Positions 48,290-58,311 of a stretch of DNA of 64,000 bases are shown piece by piece. This stretch comes from Meconema thalassinum. Lineage: Eukaryota; Arthropoda; Insecta; Orthoptera; Tettigoniidae. The notes beneath the pieces are model-generated. The model worked only from the letters and a program-made list of their open reading frames with translations. It was not told the DNA's origin and made no database searches. A program made the position numbers and the translations under genes. The DNA lies in assembly GCA_946902985.2 (NCBI GenBank), contig OX336389.2:1016211441-1016275440 (forward strand). Reading direction: 5' to 3'. The first letter of the stretch is position 1. Each line of letters begins with the position of its first letter.

Positions 48290-48920
48290 CAAACAGCTGC
48301 TTACTGCGTATCACAAGACTAGAGGTTGGTCGGTGAGACGGTCTTTCACGATGTGAACACCGTGAGAGGTAGTAGTCAACTGGTGATATTCTTGTGAAGG
48401 GTCCTCTAATATACCCCTAGTCTAGACCAACAACTCTTTACAGCGTATGACAAGGCTGTAGACTGGACAGTGAGACGGTCTTTCACGATGTGAACACTGT
48501 AACAAGTAGTAGTCAACTGATTATATACTTGCTAAGGGTTCTCTAATATACAATAGTCAAGACCAACAGCTACTTACTGTGTAGTACAAGGCTGTACAAT
48601 AGTTGTTTTGACAGTCTTTCACGATGTGGTCACTGTGAATGGTGGTAGTCAACTGATGATATTCTTGATAAGGGTCCTCTAATGTACCCCTGGTTAAGGG
48701 TAACAGCTGCTCACTGCTTATGACAAAGCTAAAGACTGGTTGCTTCAACGGTCTTTCACAATGTAAACACTGTGACAGGTAGTAGTCAACTGAAAATATT
48801 CTTATGGCCTACTCAAGGTTATCAGGTACTTACTGCATATCAAAAGGCTGTACACTCATGTGTGTTAGGCACTCTTTCTTGCTAAGGACCCCAATATTCC
48901 CTACACAAGGCTATACATGT
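48290..48920. repeat. 137 bp tandem repeat upstream of left PolB
   Basis: The motif gtctttcacRatgt recurs at 48341, 48478, 48614 and 48751, a spacing of 136-137 bp, with a degenerate fifth unit. Each unit also has gtagtagtcaactg and agggtYctctaatataC. It lies directly upstream of the ATG, so it is the likely promoter and 5' leader region. A 63-codon minus-strand frame inside it is a repeat by-product. Confidence 0.9.
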
Positions 48921-49021
48921 TAGTTCTAAACACTTAGTGATTAATTGTATATTCAATTTTTGTACAAAGCTTATACAAGCACGTTTTTATGAGGTAAAAC
49001 TTTGTTAAATAGCTGCATGCG

Positions 49022-49225
49022 ACACACAAAGTATGTTGCCGCTATCTAGCGGTGACTATGAGAACTACTTGAACGACCAGCATGCTACCTAGCGCTCCAT
49101 TTCAACACTCGCTCACTGAACGACCAGCATGCTATCTAGCGGTCGATAGCAATACTCCTCAACTACCAGCCTGCTATCTATCGGTCAATATGACAACTCA
49201 CTCAACTACCAACATGCTACATGGC
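49022..49225. repeat. ~60 bp tandem repeat (left arm)
   Basis: Four units with accagcatgctatctagcgg and caactcactcaactacc; mirrored at about 51,770-51,973. Confidence 0.88.
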
Positions 49226-49350
49226 TTTTTTGGTCAGTTTTTTGTTGGCTTTTTTGGTCAGTTTCTGTTGGCTTATGTTGGCTTTTATTGGCTTTTGTTG
49301 GCTTTTGTTGGCTTTTGTAGGCTTTTTTGTTGGCTTTTGTTGGCTTTTGT
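49226..49350. repeat. ttggctttt short tandem array (left arm)
   Basis: About ten copies of ttggctttt(g/t) or ttttggtcagtt variants. A homopolymer in the mirror array at 51,645-51,770 has one extra A, enough to break the shadow frames there. Confidence 0.88.
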
Positions 49351-49519
49351 ATTAGCTCTTTCATATTTGCTCTTGCTTGTGGGGGCTTATTATTTGGTCT
49401 TGGAAAGTATGTCAGTCCTTTTTTTATGGCTGCAAAATGCTTACAGCAATGTTTGTAAGCAGCAACAACAACAACACACAATATTCCAAAACAATCCAAA
49501 GTACTCTAAGGTTTATCAA

Positions 49520-50350
49520 TGACTCTCAACTCTTACACTTACCTCTATCCCATGCCTAGTCAAAAATAGTGTATTTTTCAAATTTTTCAAAAAATATTTG
49601 GAAAGTAGGCTATATCATTAAACTAAAAATCCTAAAAAGACATATGTTAACTCCAACACCTACCTCTATACCATTCTTAGTCCAAAAATAGTGTATTTTT
49701 AAATTTTCCAAAAACATATTTCCAAAATGGGTTATATTTCCAAAATTAAAAAGTTTACAAAAATGTTTGTTTAACAAAATGAATGGCCTTTACCCCCTCT
49801 ACCACGGTACCAAGTCCCAAGTCTCTAGGACAACAAAAATAAAATTTTGAAAATGGGCTTTATTTCCAAAATTAAGAATTTTACAAACAAGTTTGTCTAA
49901 CGTAAATCAATGGTCTTTACCCCTTCTATTCCCATACCAAGTCTCAGGTCACTAGGTAAAGAAAATAAAATTTTTAAAAAATGGTCACTATTTTGGAAAC
50001 TAGGAATTCTACAAAAAGTTTGTTTAACATAAATGAAAGGTCTCTATCCCCTCTACCGGTAAACCAAGTTACAGGTCTATAGGACAAAAATGAAAAACGT
50101 TCAACTGGGAAAGTAGGCGATTTTTCATAAAACCAAACATTCTAAAAAGTGTTCTATGGGCTTAAAATAATGGCCTCTATGTCCTTTATTTTTTATAATA
50201 AAACTTTTTTATTTTTTACATTTTTTTGAAAAATGTTCAATTTTGAAATTTTTATATTTTGGAAACTAGAAAGTTTACAAAAATGTTTGTTTAACGTAAA
50301 TGACTGCCCCTGACCCCATCTACCACCAAAATAAATTTCAATTCGCTAGG
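49520..50350. repeat. ~130 bp tandem repeat next to the palindrome centre (left)
   Basis: About seven diverged units. The phrase ctttaccccctctacc and variants recurs near 49,523, 49,652, 49,785, 49,915, 50,040, 50,172 and 50,305, with gtttgtttaac and aattttacaaa words between. Mirrored at about 50,645-51,475. Confidence 0.85.
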
Positions 50351-50419
50351 ACAAAAAATAACAGTAGTGGAGTGGTGGCGCTTCTAACGTACCCGGTGGC
50401 GCTCGGCTACGCTGAATTT

Positions 50420-50574
50420 GTGGATATCTTTGCGAACCCATGATCGAGAGAGCGTCAGCCTGAATAATTTGATATGTTGCATGTCAAATTCCGATCATGG
50501 GTTCGCGAGATATCCACTTATTAACATGAACGCCGCTGACGCTCTCTCGATCATGGGTTCGCAAAGATATCCAC
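50420..50574. other. Palindrome centre: 75 bp spacer with nested hairpins
   Basis: Arms end at 50459 and 50535 in gagagagcgtcagc and its complement. The spacer holds an 11 bp stem with one mismatch and a 3-base loop (aatttgatatg at 50466-50476, catgtcaaatt at 50480-50490). It also holds a third copy of the arm-tip word cgatcatgggttcgc with gatatccac (50492-50517), in the same sense as the right arm copy (50548-50574) and inverted to the left one (50420-50446). Alternative hairpins are therefore possible. Confidence 0.9.
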
Positions 50575-50644
50575 AAATTCAGCGTAGCCGAGCGCCACCG
50601 GGTACGTTAGAAGCGCCACCACTCCACTACTGTTATTTTTTGTC

Positions 50645-51475
50645 CTAGCGAATTGAAATTTATTTTGGTGGTAGATGGGGTCAGGGGCAGTCATTTACGT
50701 TAAACAAACATTTTTGTAAACTTTCTAGTTTCCAAAATATAAAAATTTCAAAATTGAACTTTTTTCAAAAAAATGTAAAAAATAAAAAAGTTTTATTATA
50801 AAAAATAAAGGACATAGAGGCCATTATTTTAAGCCCATAGAACACTTTTTAGAATGTTTGGTTTTATGAAAAATCGCTTACTTTCCCAGTTGAACGTTTT
50901 TCATTTTTGTCCTATAGACCTGTAACTTGGTTTACCGGTAGAGGGGATAGAGACCTTTCATTTATGTTAAACAAACTTTTTTGTAGAATTCCTAGTTTCC
51001 AAAATAGTGACCATTTAAAAAAAAAATATTTTCTTTACCTAGTGACCTGAGACTTGGTATGGGAATAGAAGGGGTAAAGACCATTGATTTACGTTAGACA
51101 AACTTGTTTGTAAAATTCTTAATTTTGGAAATAAAGCCCATTTTCAAAATTTTATTTTTGTTGTCCTAGAGACTTGGGACTTGGTACCGTGGTAGAGGGG
51201 GTAAAGGCCATTCATTTTGTTAAACAAACATTTTTGTAAACTTTTTAATTTTGGAAATATAACCCATTTTGGAAATATGTTTTTGGAAAATTTAAAAATA
51301 CACTATTTTTGGACTAAGAATGGTATAGAGGTAGGTGTTGGAGTTAACATATGTCTTTTTAGGATTTTTAGTTTAATGATATAGCCTACTTTCCAAATAT
51401 TTTTTGAAAAATTTGAAAAATACACTATTTTTGACTAGGCATGGGATAGAGGTAAGTGTAAGAGTTGAGAGTCAT
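50645..51475. repeat. ~130 bp tandem repeat next to the palindrome centre (right)
   Basis: Mirror of the left array, with scattered single-base differences and one A-rich stretch (near 51,018-51,028) rearranged relative to the left. Confidence 0.85.
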
Positions 51476-51644
51476 TGATAAACCTTAGAGTACTTTGGAT
51501 TGATTTGGAATATTGTGTGTTGTTGTTGTTGCTGCTTACAAACATGGCTGTAAGCATTTTGCAGCCATAAAAAAAGGACTGACATACTTTCCAAGACCAA
51601 ATAATAAGCCCCCACAAGCAAGAGCAAATATGAAAGAGCTAATA

Positions 51645-51973
51645 CAAAAGCCAACAAAAGCCAACAAAAAAGCCTACAAAAGCCAACAAAAGCCAACAAA
51701 AGCCAATAAAAGCCAACATAAGCCAACAGAAACTGACCAAAAAAAGCCAACAAAAAACTGACCAAAAAAGCCATGTAGCATGTTGGTAGTTGAGTGAGTT
51801 GTCATATTGACCGATAGATAGCAGGCTGGTAGTTGAGGAGTATTGCTATCGACCGCTAGATAGCATGCTGGTCGTTCAGTGAGCGAGTGTTGAAATGGAG
51901 CGCTAGGTAGCATGCTGGTCGTTCAAGTAGTTCTCATAGTCACCGCTAGATAGCGGCAACATACTTTGTGTGT
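51645..51973. repeat. ttggctttt and ~60 bp arrays (right arm)
   Basis: Mirror of 49,022-49,350: agccaacaaa units followed by four units with ctagatagcatgctggt. Confidence 0.88.
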
Positions 51974-52074
51974 CGCATGCAGCTATTTAACAAAGTTTTA
52001 CCTCATAAAAACGTGCTTGTATAAGCTTTGTACAAAAATTGAATATACAATTAATCACTAAGTGTTTAGAACTA

Positions 52075-52705
52075 ACATGTATAGCCTTGTGTAGGGAATA
52101 TTGGGGTCCTTAGCAAGAAAGAGTGCCTAACACACATGAGTGTACAGCCTTTTGATATGCAGTAAGTACCTGATAACCTTGAGTAGGCCATAAGAATATT
52201 TTCAGTTGACTACTACCTGTCACAGTGTTTACATTGTGAAAGACCGTTGAAGCAACCAGTCTTTAGCTTTGTCATAAGCAGTGAGCAGCTGTTACCCTTA
52301 ACCAGGGGTACATTAGAGGACCCTTATCAAGAATATCATCAGTTGACTACCACCATTCACAGTGACCACATCGTGAAAGACTGTCAAAACAACTATTGTA
52401 CAGCCTTGTACTACACAGTAAGTAGCTGTTGGTCTTGACTATTGTATATTAGAGAACCCTTAGCAAGTATATAATCAGTTGACTACTACTTGTTACAGTG
52501 TTCACATCGTGAAAGACCGTCTCACTGTCCAGTCTACAGCCTTGTCATACGCTGTAAAGAGTTGTTGGTCTAGACTAGGGGTATATTAGAGGACCCTTCA
52601 CAAGAATATCACCAGTTGACTACTACCTCTCACGGTGTTCACATCGTGAAAGACCGTCTCACCGACCAACCTCTAGTCTTGTGATACGCAGTAAGCAGCT
52701 GTTTG
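52075..52705. repeat. 137 bp tandem repeat upstream of right PolB
   Basis: Mirror of 48,290-48,920; four clear units and one degenerate unit ending at the start of the polymerase frame. Confidence 0.9.
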
Positions 52706-52723
52706 CAGAAATCAACATTCGTG

Positions 52724-55700
52724 ATGGAAGAACCCATTCCTAGCTATATGTGTAAAGAGTGTGGAAAGACTTTTCTTCGGGACTATCATAGGAAGCGTCA
52801 TGAAGTTTCGTGTGGGGAATTTCATGAGTGTAAAACGTGTGGCTGTACATTCAACAATGCCTACAACGGACGTCGTCATGAAGAATGTTGTAATGTTGTG
52901 TCGGCAGCTAAAAGACAAAAATCTGAGCCCACAAAACATTACCTACTGTCATTGGTCCCTGACAAAAATGGACTTATTGAATATGAGACATCTTTTGAAG
53001 GTCGACTTAAATCCTATTTCATTCGTTGCGATACGTGCAAGGATTTAAATTCATACCTTAAAGAGTCCAAACAGCAAATAATTCAAGCTATGGAGAAAGA
53101 ACTAGCAATGCACAAGTCGATCAAAGTTAATCTTGTGGCTGAATGTAGATTCATTCATACATCTACCAATGAAATTACAGATCGTGCTTTTAAAACACGA
53201 AATCAGGCCCTATTTTTGGAAACGGACTTAAGTAGTTTCTTGGAAACACAATTTACAAAGTTAACTACGGAAATGGAGGAATCTGAGCTAAAAGGCAGTA
53301 ATTGGGCTTTGTTAGCAGTGGAAGGAGTACGATTGAAAATAAATAAGTACAATCCCTTGCGTGGAAGCACATATATTACATTACCAGCAGCTATACAAGC
53401 AAGAAAAGCCTGCATTAATCCTGAAAACTTGAAAGATGAAAAGTGTTTTATGTATGCCATTTTAGCAAAACTGGTTAAAAAGGATGCTCAACGCATTAGT
53501 AAATACAAGGATCTGGAAAACAAGTATGATTTTTCAGTAATATCATTTCCAACATTACTAGCTGACATTCCCAAATTCGAGAAAGCCAACGACATATCCA
53601 TCAATGTATTTGGACTGGAAGAAGACAACAAACTGTTTCCTCTAAAGGTTGTGGATCAAGAGTTACAAGACCATCGTGACCTCCTTCTGCTAAGTTCATC
53701 ATCCGGCCAGAACCACTACGTCTTTATCAAAGATTTTGATAAACTAATAGGACATCAGATTACCCGCCATGGACATAAGATATATACGTGTAAACGGTGT
53801 TTCACTCACTTTGATAATCAATATGGGCAACAAGGAATGGAAAAATTAAAAGAACATAGAGCTTTGTGTGTCCAGCATGACATTGCTAGAGTTGAAATGC
53901 CTATTAAAAACCCAATTGTGAAATTCGTAAATGTGGAAAAAATGCTTAGAATACCTTACGTTATCTATGCAGATTTTGAAAGTATACTGTTACCCTATCA
54001 AACATGTCTACCTAATCCTGAGGCAAGTTATACAGTGCCATACCAGAGTCATGTTCCTATGAGCTTTGGTATATATGTTAAACCCTCACCAGCTGTGGAA
54101 CACATAAAGACAAACCTTCCGAGCCAACCTATTATTTATCGTGGACCTGACGCTGCAGAAAAGTTTATGGACTGTTTGATCTCAATAGCTAATGAAATTG
54201 ATCGTCTTTACAGCTTAAATGTTCCAAAAGCTTTAACTGAGCATCAAGAAGCAGAGTTCCAATCTTCTGAAACCTGTTATTTGTGTCATAAACCATTTAC
54301 CAAAGAGGACTGGAAAGTTCGAGACCATTGTCATATTACAGGGGAATACCGTGGAAGTGCTCACAATAACTGTAATTTGAAGTGTAAAACACGTAACCCC
54401 GTTCCTGTATTTCTACATAATATGAGTGGCTATGACGCAAATTTCATTGTAAAGCAATTGGGGTGTACTACTGAAAGAGTGGACGTTATCCCTAACTCCA
54501 AAGAAAAGTACATCTCTTTCACCAAATATGTTGGAAATGTTAAGCTTCGATTTGTGGACACGTTTCGGTTAATGCCAAGTAGTTTGGAAAACTTAGTTTC
54601 CAACTTAACATTATACCCTGAAACAGACAAGTACTTTGGAAAAGAAAATGCAATGCTCATGACTCGTAAAGGGGTATTTTGTTATGACTACATTGACTCA
54701 TGGGAAAAGTTAAGTGAAACGTGTTTACCTCCAAAAGAGGTATTCTTTAACAAATTAAGTCAAGAAGATGTTAGTCAAAAAGACTATGAACATGCTAAAA
54801 ATGTGTGGAATCAGTTCAACATTAAAACTCTAGGGGAATATAGTGACCTCTACCTAACTTCAGATGTACTCCTTCTTGCAGACAGCTTTGAAACGTTTAG
54901 AAACAAAACACTAGAAACACACCGAGTGGATGCTGCACACTTTTTCACTTCGCCTGGTTTAAGTTTTGAGGCAATGCTCCTTTACACAGGCATTGAACTG
55001 GAATTGCTACAGGATTACGATCAGATTCTTTTAATCGAGTCTGGAATACGTGGAGGCATATGCCAGGTGTCTCATCGGTATGCTGAAGCTAACAATAAAT
55101 ACATGGAAACCTATGATTCTGAGAAACCATCACAGTTTATTACCTATGATGATGCCAACAACCAATACGGGTGGGCTATGTGTCACTCTCTTCCTTATGG
55201 CGGATTTCAGTGGGTTTCTCCAGATACCGTTGATCTAGAAAAACTGAAGAAAGACGATCCTGTGGGATACATTCTAGACGTTGATGTTGATTACCCATCT
55301 GACCTTCATGATCTACACAACGATTTACCTTTCCTACCAGAGTGTACACAACCTAAGGATTCGTATCTGAAAAAACTAATTCCTCATCTTGGAAATCGAA
55401 GGCGATATGTTGTTCACTACATGGCATTAAAACAGGCTTTAGATCATGGAATAAAATTGATAAAAATTCATTGTGTGTTAAAGTTTAAGCAAAGACCTTG
55501 GTTAAAGGCATACGTTGATTTTAATAACAACCTTCGAAAACAAGCCAAAAATGAGTTTGAGAAAAATCTGTACAAATTATTCAACAATGCCATTTTTGGA
55601 AAAACAATGGAAAATATCCGTAAAAGAATAGACATACGTCTTGTGACTGACAGCAAAAAGGCAGAAAAGCTAATAGCAAAGCCGACATTTATTGACAGAA

Positions 55701-56356
55701 CCATTTATGGTCCTAACCTAGCTGCTTTCCACATGGCTAAACGTAACATTGTATTCAATAAGCCTATATATATTGGAATGTGTATACTGGATATTTCAAA
55801 AACTCTCATGTATTCCCACCACTATGATGTCCTGCTACCCTATTATGGCATGGACAATCTTAAACTCATATATATGGATACCGACTCGTTCATTTATTTG
55901 GTTAACACCCAAGATGTATTTCAAGACAAGTTGGATTTCCTAGAACACCTGGACACATCAGATTATCCTACTAATCACATATGTTACTCTACATCAAACA
56001 AGAAAACGTTGGGGAAATTTAAAGACGAGGCTTGTGGACAAATTATAAAAGCATTTGTTGGACTTAGAGCTAAAATGTACGCTTTAGACATAAATGGTAA
56101 AGAAATCAAAAAGATTAAAGGTATTAGCAAAGGGGTTGTCAAAAATTGTATAAGCTTTCAAGATTATAAGGATTGTGTCATGAACAACAATGTAAAAAGA
56201 ATACCAATGAACATTATCGCTTCTAAACAACATGACATATCATCTATAAGACTAAACAAAATTGCTTTGTGTCCTGGTGATGATAAAAGAGTGATTAATG
56301 CTGATGGTATAGGTACACATGCCTATGGTCATTACTCAATCATTGACTATGCTTAA
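52724..56356 (+). CDS. Protein-primed-type family B DNA polymerase with Endo VII-like insert (right copy)
   Basis: Mirror image of the left gene: 1,210 aa from the first in-frame ATG at 52724, with a TGA 42 bases upstream and TAA at 56354-56356. All motifs are intact: three C2HC fingers, Exo I D417/E419, Endo VII-like D534-H535 and N551, Exo II D571, Exo III Y710/D714, Pol A D810, Pol B K951, Pol C D1052/D1054. Residues differing from the left copy are I342, N642, A905, I1049, D1101 and D1194. By family role it would copy linear DNA from a protein primer with 3'-5' proofreading; no terminal-protein domain is recognised, although the N-terminal ~410 residues before Exo I have room for extra functions. 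The tttgcag just before the ATG resembles a splice acceptor, so an upstream non-coding exon is possible. Confidence 0.95.
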   Translation: MEEPIPSYMCKECGKTFLRDYHRKRHEVSCGEFHECKTCGCTFNNAYNGRRHEECCNVVSAAKRQKSEPTKHYLLSLVPDKNGLIEYETSFEGRLKSYFIRCDTCKDLNSYLKESKQQIIQAMEKELAMHKSIKVNLVAECRFIHTSTNEITDRAFKTRNQALFLETDLSSFLETQFTKLTTEMEESELKGSNWALLAVEGVRLKINKYNPLRGSTYITLPAAIQARKACINPENLKDEKCFMYAILAKLVKKDAQRISKYKDLENKYDFSVISFPTLLADIPKFEKANDISINVFGLEEDNKLFPLKVVDQELQDHRDLLLLSSSSGQNHYVFIKDFDKLIGHQITRHGHKIYTCKRCFTHFDNQYGQQGMEKLKEHRALCVQHDIARVEMPIKNPIVKFVNVEKMLRIPYVIYADFESILLPYQTCLPNPEASYTVPYQSHVPMSFGIYVKPSPAVEHIKTNLPSQPIIYRGPDAAEKFMDCLISIANEIDRLYSLNVPKALTEHQEAEFQSSETCYLCHKPFTKEDWKVRDHCHITGEYRGSAHNNCNLKCKTRNPVPVFLHNMSGYDANFIVKQLGCTTERVDVIPNSKEKYISFTKYVGNVKLRFVDTFRLMPSSLENLVSNLTLYPETDKYFGKENAMLMTRKGVFCYDYIDSWEKLSETCLPPKEVFFNKLSQEDVSQKDYEHAKNVWNQFNIKTLGEYSDLYLTSDVLLLADSFETFRNKTLETHRVDAAHFFTSPGLSFEAMLLYTGIELELLQDYDQILLIESGIRGGICQVSHRYAEANNKYMETYDSEKPSQFITYDDANNQYGWAMCHSLPYGGFQWVSPDTVDLEKLKKDDPVGYILDVDVDYPSDLHDLHNDLPFLPECTQPKDSYLKKLIPHLGNRRRYVVHYMALKQALDHGIKLIKIHCVLKFKQRPWLKAYVDFNNNLRKQAKNEFEKNLYKLFNNAIFGKTMENIRKRIDIRLVTDSKKAEKLIAKPTFIDRTIYGPNLAAFHMAKRNIVFNKPIYIGMCILDISKTLMYSHHYDVLLPYYGMDNLKLIYMDTDSFIYLVNTQDVFQDKLDFLEHLDTSDYPTNHICYSTSNKKTLGKFKDEACGQIIKAFVGLRAKMYALDINGKEIKKIKGISKGVVKNCISFQDYKDCVMNNNVKRIPMNIIASKQHDISSIRLNKIALCPGDDKRVINADGIGTHAYGHYSIIDYA

Positions 56357-56426
56357 AGAGTTAAGTTATGAATATCAAAATCTTCTGCCTGCAACTAGCA
56401 ATTACATAAAACAAAACAATTTAGGA

Positions 56427-56432
56427 AATAAA
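56427..56432 (+). terminator. AATAAA polyadenylation signal, right PolB
   Basis: AATAAA lies about 70 bases after the stop codon, at the mirror position of the left copy. Confidence 0.5.
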
Positions 56433-56654
56433 ACAATAGCACTACAGAAATTAAAAAAAACTAGTATTCATAATCAAAAAATAAATAAAATAGAAAACAA
56501 AATAAAAACAACTGTACAATTTATAACAAAAAAGAATATATATAAAATGTATTATGTGTAAATAGTGTACATGTATTTAAAATAAAAAATATTGTATGGA
56601 CACTGCTTGTACATTTTTTAATTACTACCCACCTCTCTCCACTCCTAATGCAAA

Positions 56655-57010
56655 ATGAACATGTAAAACACAAATTGGAAAATCCATGTTTCCATATTGA
56701 CAAAATAGAAAAAACATTAAACTGAAATTTTAAAAACTGTAAATGGGAATTTGGTAAATTGACAAATGTGTAAACAACAAATTGGGAAATCCATGTTTCT
56801 ATATCATGAAATTGAAAAACTTTAAACTGACATTTAAAAAAACTGTAAATGGGAAATTGTGAATTGGTAAATGTGTAAACAACAAATGCAAAATCCATGT
56901 TTCCATGTTATGAAATTGAAAAACTTAAAACTGACATAAAAAACTGAAAATGGGAAATTGGAAAATTGACAAATGTGTAAACAAAAAAAATGAAAAAAAC
57001 CGGTTGGGGT
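56655..57010. repeat. ~105 bp tandem repeat downstream of right PolB
   Basis: Mirror of 43,985-44,345, with aaatccatgtttc and aaatgtgtaaacaacaaat words. Confidence 0.88.
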
Positions 57011-57174
57011 AGTGATCATGTTTACAGTAGCCTATAAGACTAGCATAAGGATAGTTGCATGTGTCCTTATATACTTTGTGTATGTGCATTAGCCTTTGAA
57101 TTAGCTTAAGTTAGGTTTGGTAAAGTTAGGTTTGGTGAGGTTAGGTATGTGACCTTGTAGTTTACTCTTTTCGG

Positions 57175-57355
57175 AAAATGTAAAATGTAAAATCTAAAAT
57201 CAAAAAATCTTAAATTGAAAATGTAAAATCTAAAAAAACTAAAATTTAAAATACAAAAAAAATCAAAAATGTAAAATCTAAAATATGTAAAAATGAAAAA
57301 TGAAAAATCTAAAATGTTTAAATGTAAAATGTTAAAATGTAAAATCTAAACTCTT
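57175..57355. repeat. Low-complexity aaaatgtaaaatctaaa tract (right arm)
   Basis: Mirror of 43,640-43,825. Confidence 0.8.
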
Positions 57356-57369
57356 TAAATGAGGTTTCT

Positions 57370-57678
57370 GTGGGTTAGGTTAGGTTAGATTAGGTTAGGT
57401 TAGGTTATAACTAAGTTTATTATTTGTGCTTTCTCATTTTCTCTTACTTTTTTGCTTTAACTTTGAAGTTAGGTTAGGTTAGGTTAGGTTAGGTTAGGTT
57501 ATAACTAAGTTTATTATTTGTGCTTTCTCATTTGCTCTTTCTTTTTGGTTTAATTTTGAAGTTAGGTTAGGTTAGGTTAGGTTATAACTAAGTTTATTAT
57601 TTGTGCTCTTTCATTTGCTCTTATTTTTTTGCTCTGACTTTGAAGTTAGGTTAGGTTAAGTTAGGTTAGGTCAAGTTG
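57370..57678. repeat. (TTAGG)n-type arrays in right arm
   Basis: Four blocks of ttaggttagg pentamers separated by ~55-60 bp spacers containing ctaagtttattatttgtgc. Mirror of the left-arm arrays, including the imperfect pentamers. Confidence 0.88.
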
Positions 57679-57679
57679 G

Positions 57680-57858
57680 TAAGGCAGAATGACTGAGGTA
57701 TGAATTAAACCCGCTTTTTCTCACTTTTGCCTCACAAGATTTAGTGTACCCCATTCCAACCGTTAGACCAGAAATTAAATTTCTTGGCAGAGCCAGGACT
57801 GAAACCCAGGCTCCGCAGTGACATGCATAAATGCTAACCACTTCACCTTAAAATGAAT
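57680..57858 (-). mobile_element. SINE B fragment in right arm
   Basis: Mirror of 43,140-43,316, with ggcagagccaggactgaaac as the head complement. Confidence 0.75.
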
Positions 57859-57904
57859 AATTTAAGACTGCTCTTAATAGTACTTGATCAAACAATAATT
57901 ACCT

Positions 57905-57912
57905 AATAATAA

Positions 57913-57963
<51 letters not shown>

Positions 57964-58145
57964 TAAATATTCCATTTAGCAACTACACGGCCGACCTCCC
58001 CCTGTGACGTCATACACGGTCTCGGGGAGTGGCGGCCATTTTGCCCATTAGCCACTGCGCCAGCTCTGAATGACCCCTCCATAAGAATAACATAGAGCTG
58101 GTTGCGCGCGGCGGCCATCTTGCCCATTAGCCCCTGCGCCAGCTT
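57905..58145. repeat. AAT microsatellite and direct repeat pair, right arm end
   Basis: Mirror of 42,862-43,091. The microsatellite is slightly longer than on the left; the ggcggccatYttgcccatta pair is conserved. Confidence 0.85.
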
Positions 58146-58311
58146 CGGCTTATATTACCTACTCAGATAGATGATGGTAATGTACAGATTATGTTTTCTC
58201 CATACGGTAGTTTTAAAAAATGAAAATTCAACCCCATAATTTTCATTCCAAACTGTTATTCCTTTCAATATTTCGTCTGGTCTGCATGCCTCTCCATGAT
58301 CACCTATTTGC

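Noticed and set aside
48557..48748. 63-codon frame upstream of PolB, identical in both arms (mirror at 52,247-52,438)
   Set aside because: It lies inside the 137 bp tandem repeat, corresponds to no conserved domain and is explained by the arms being duplicates.
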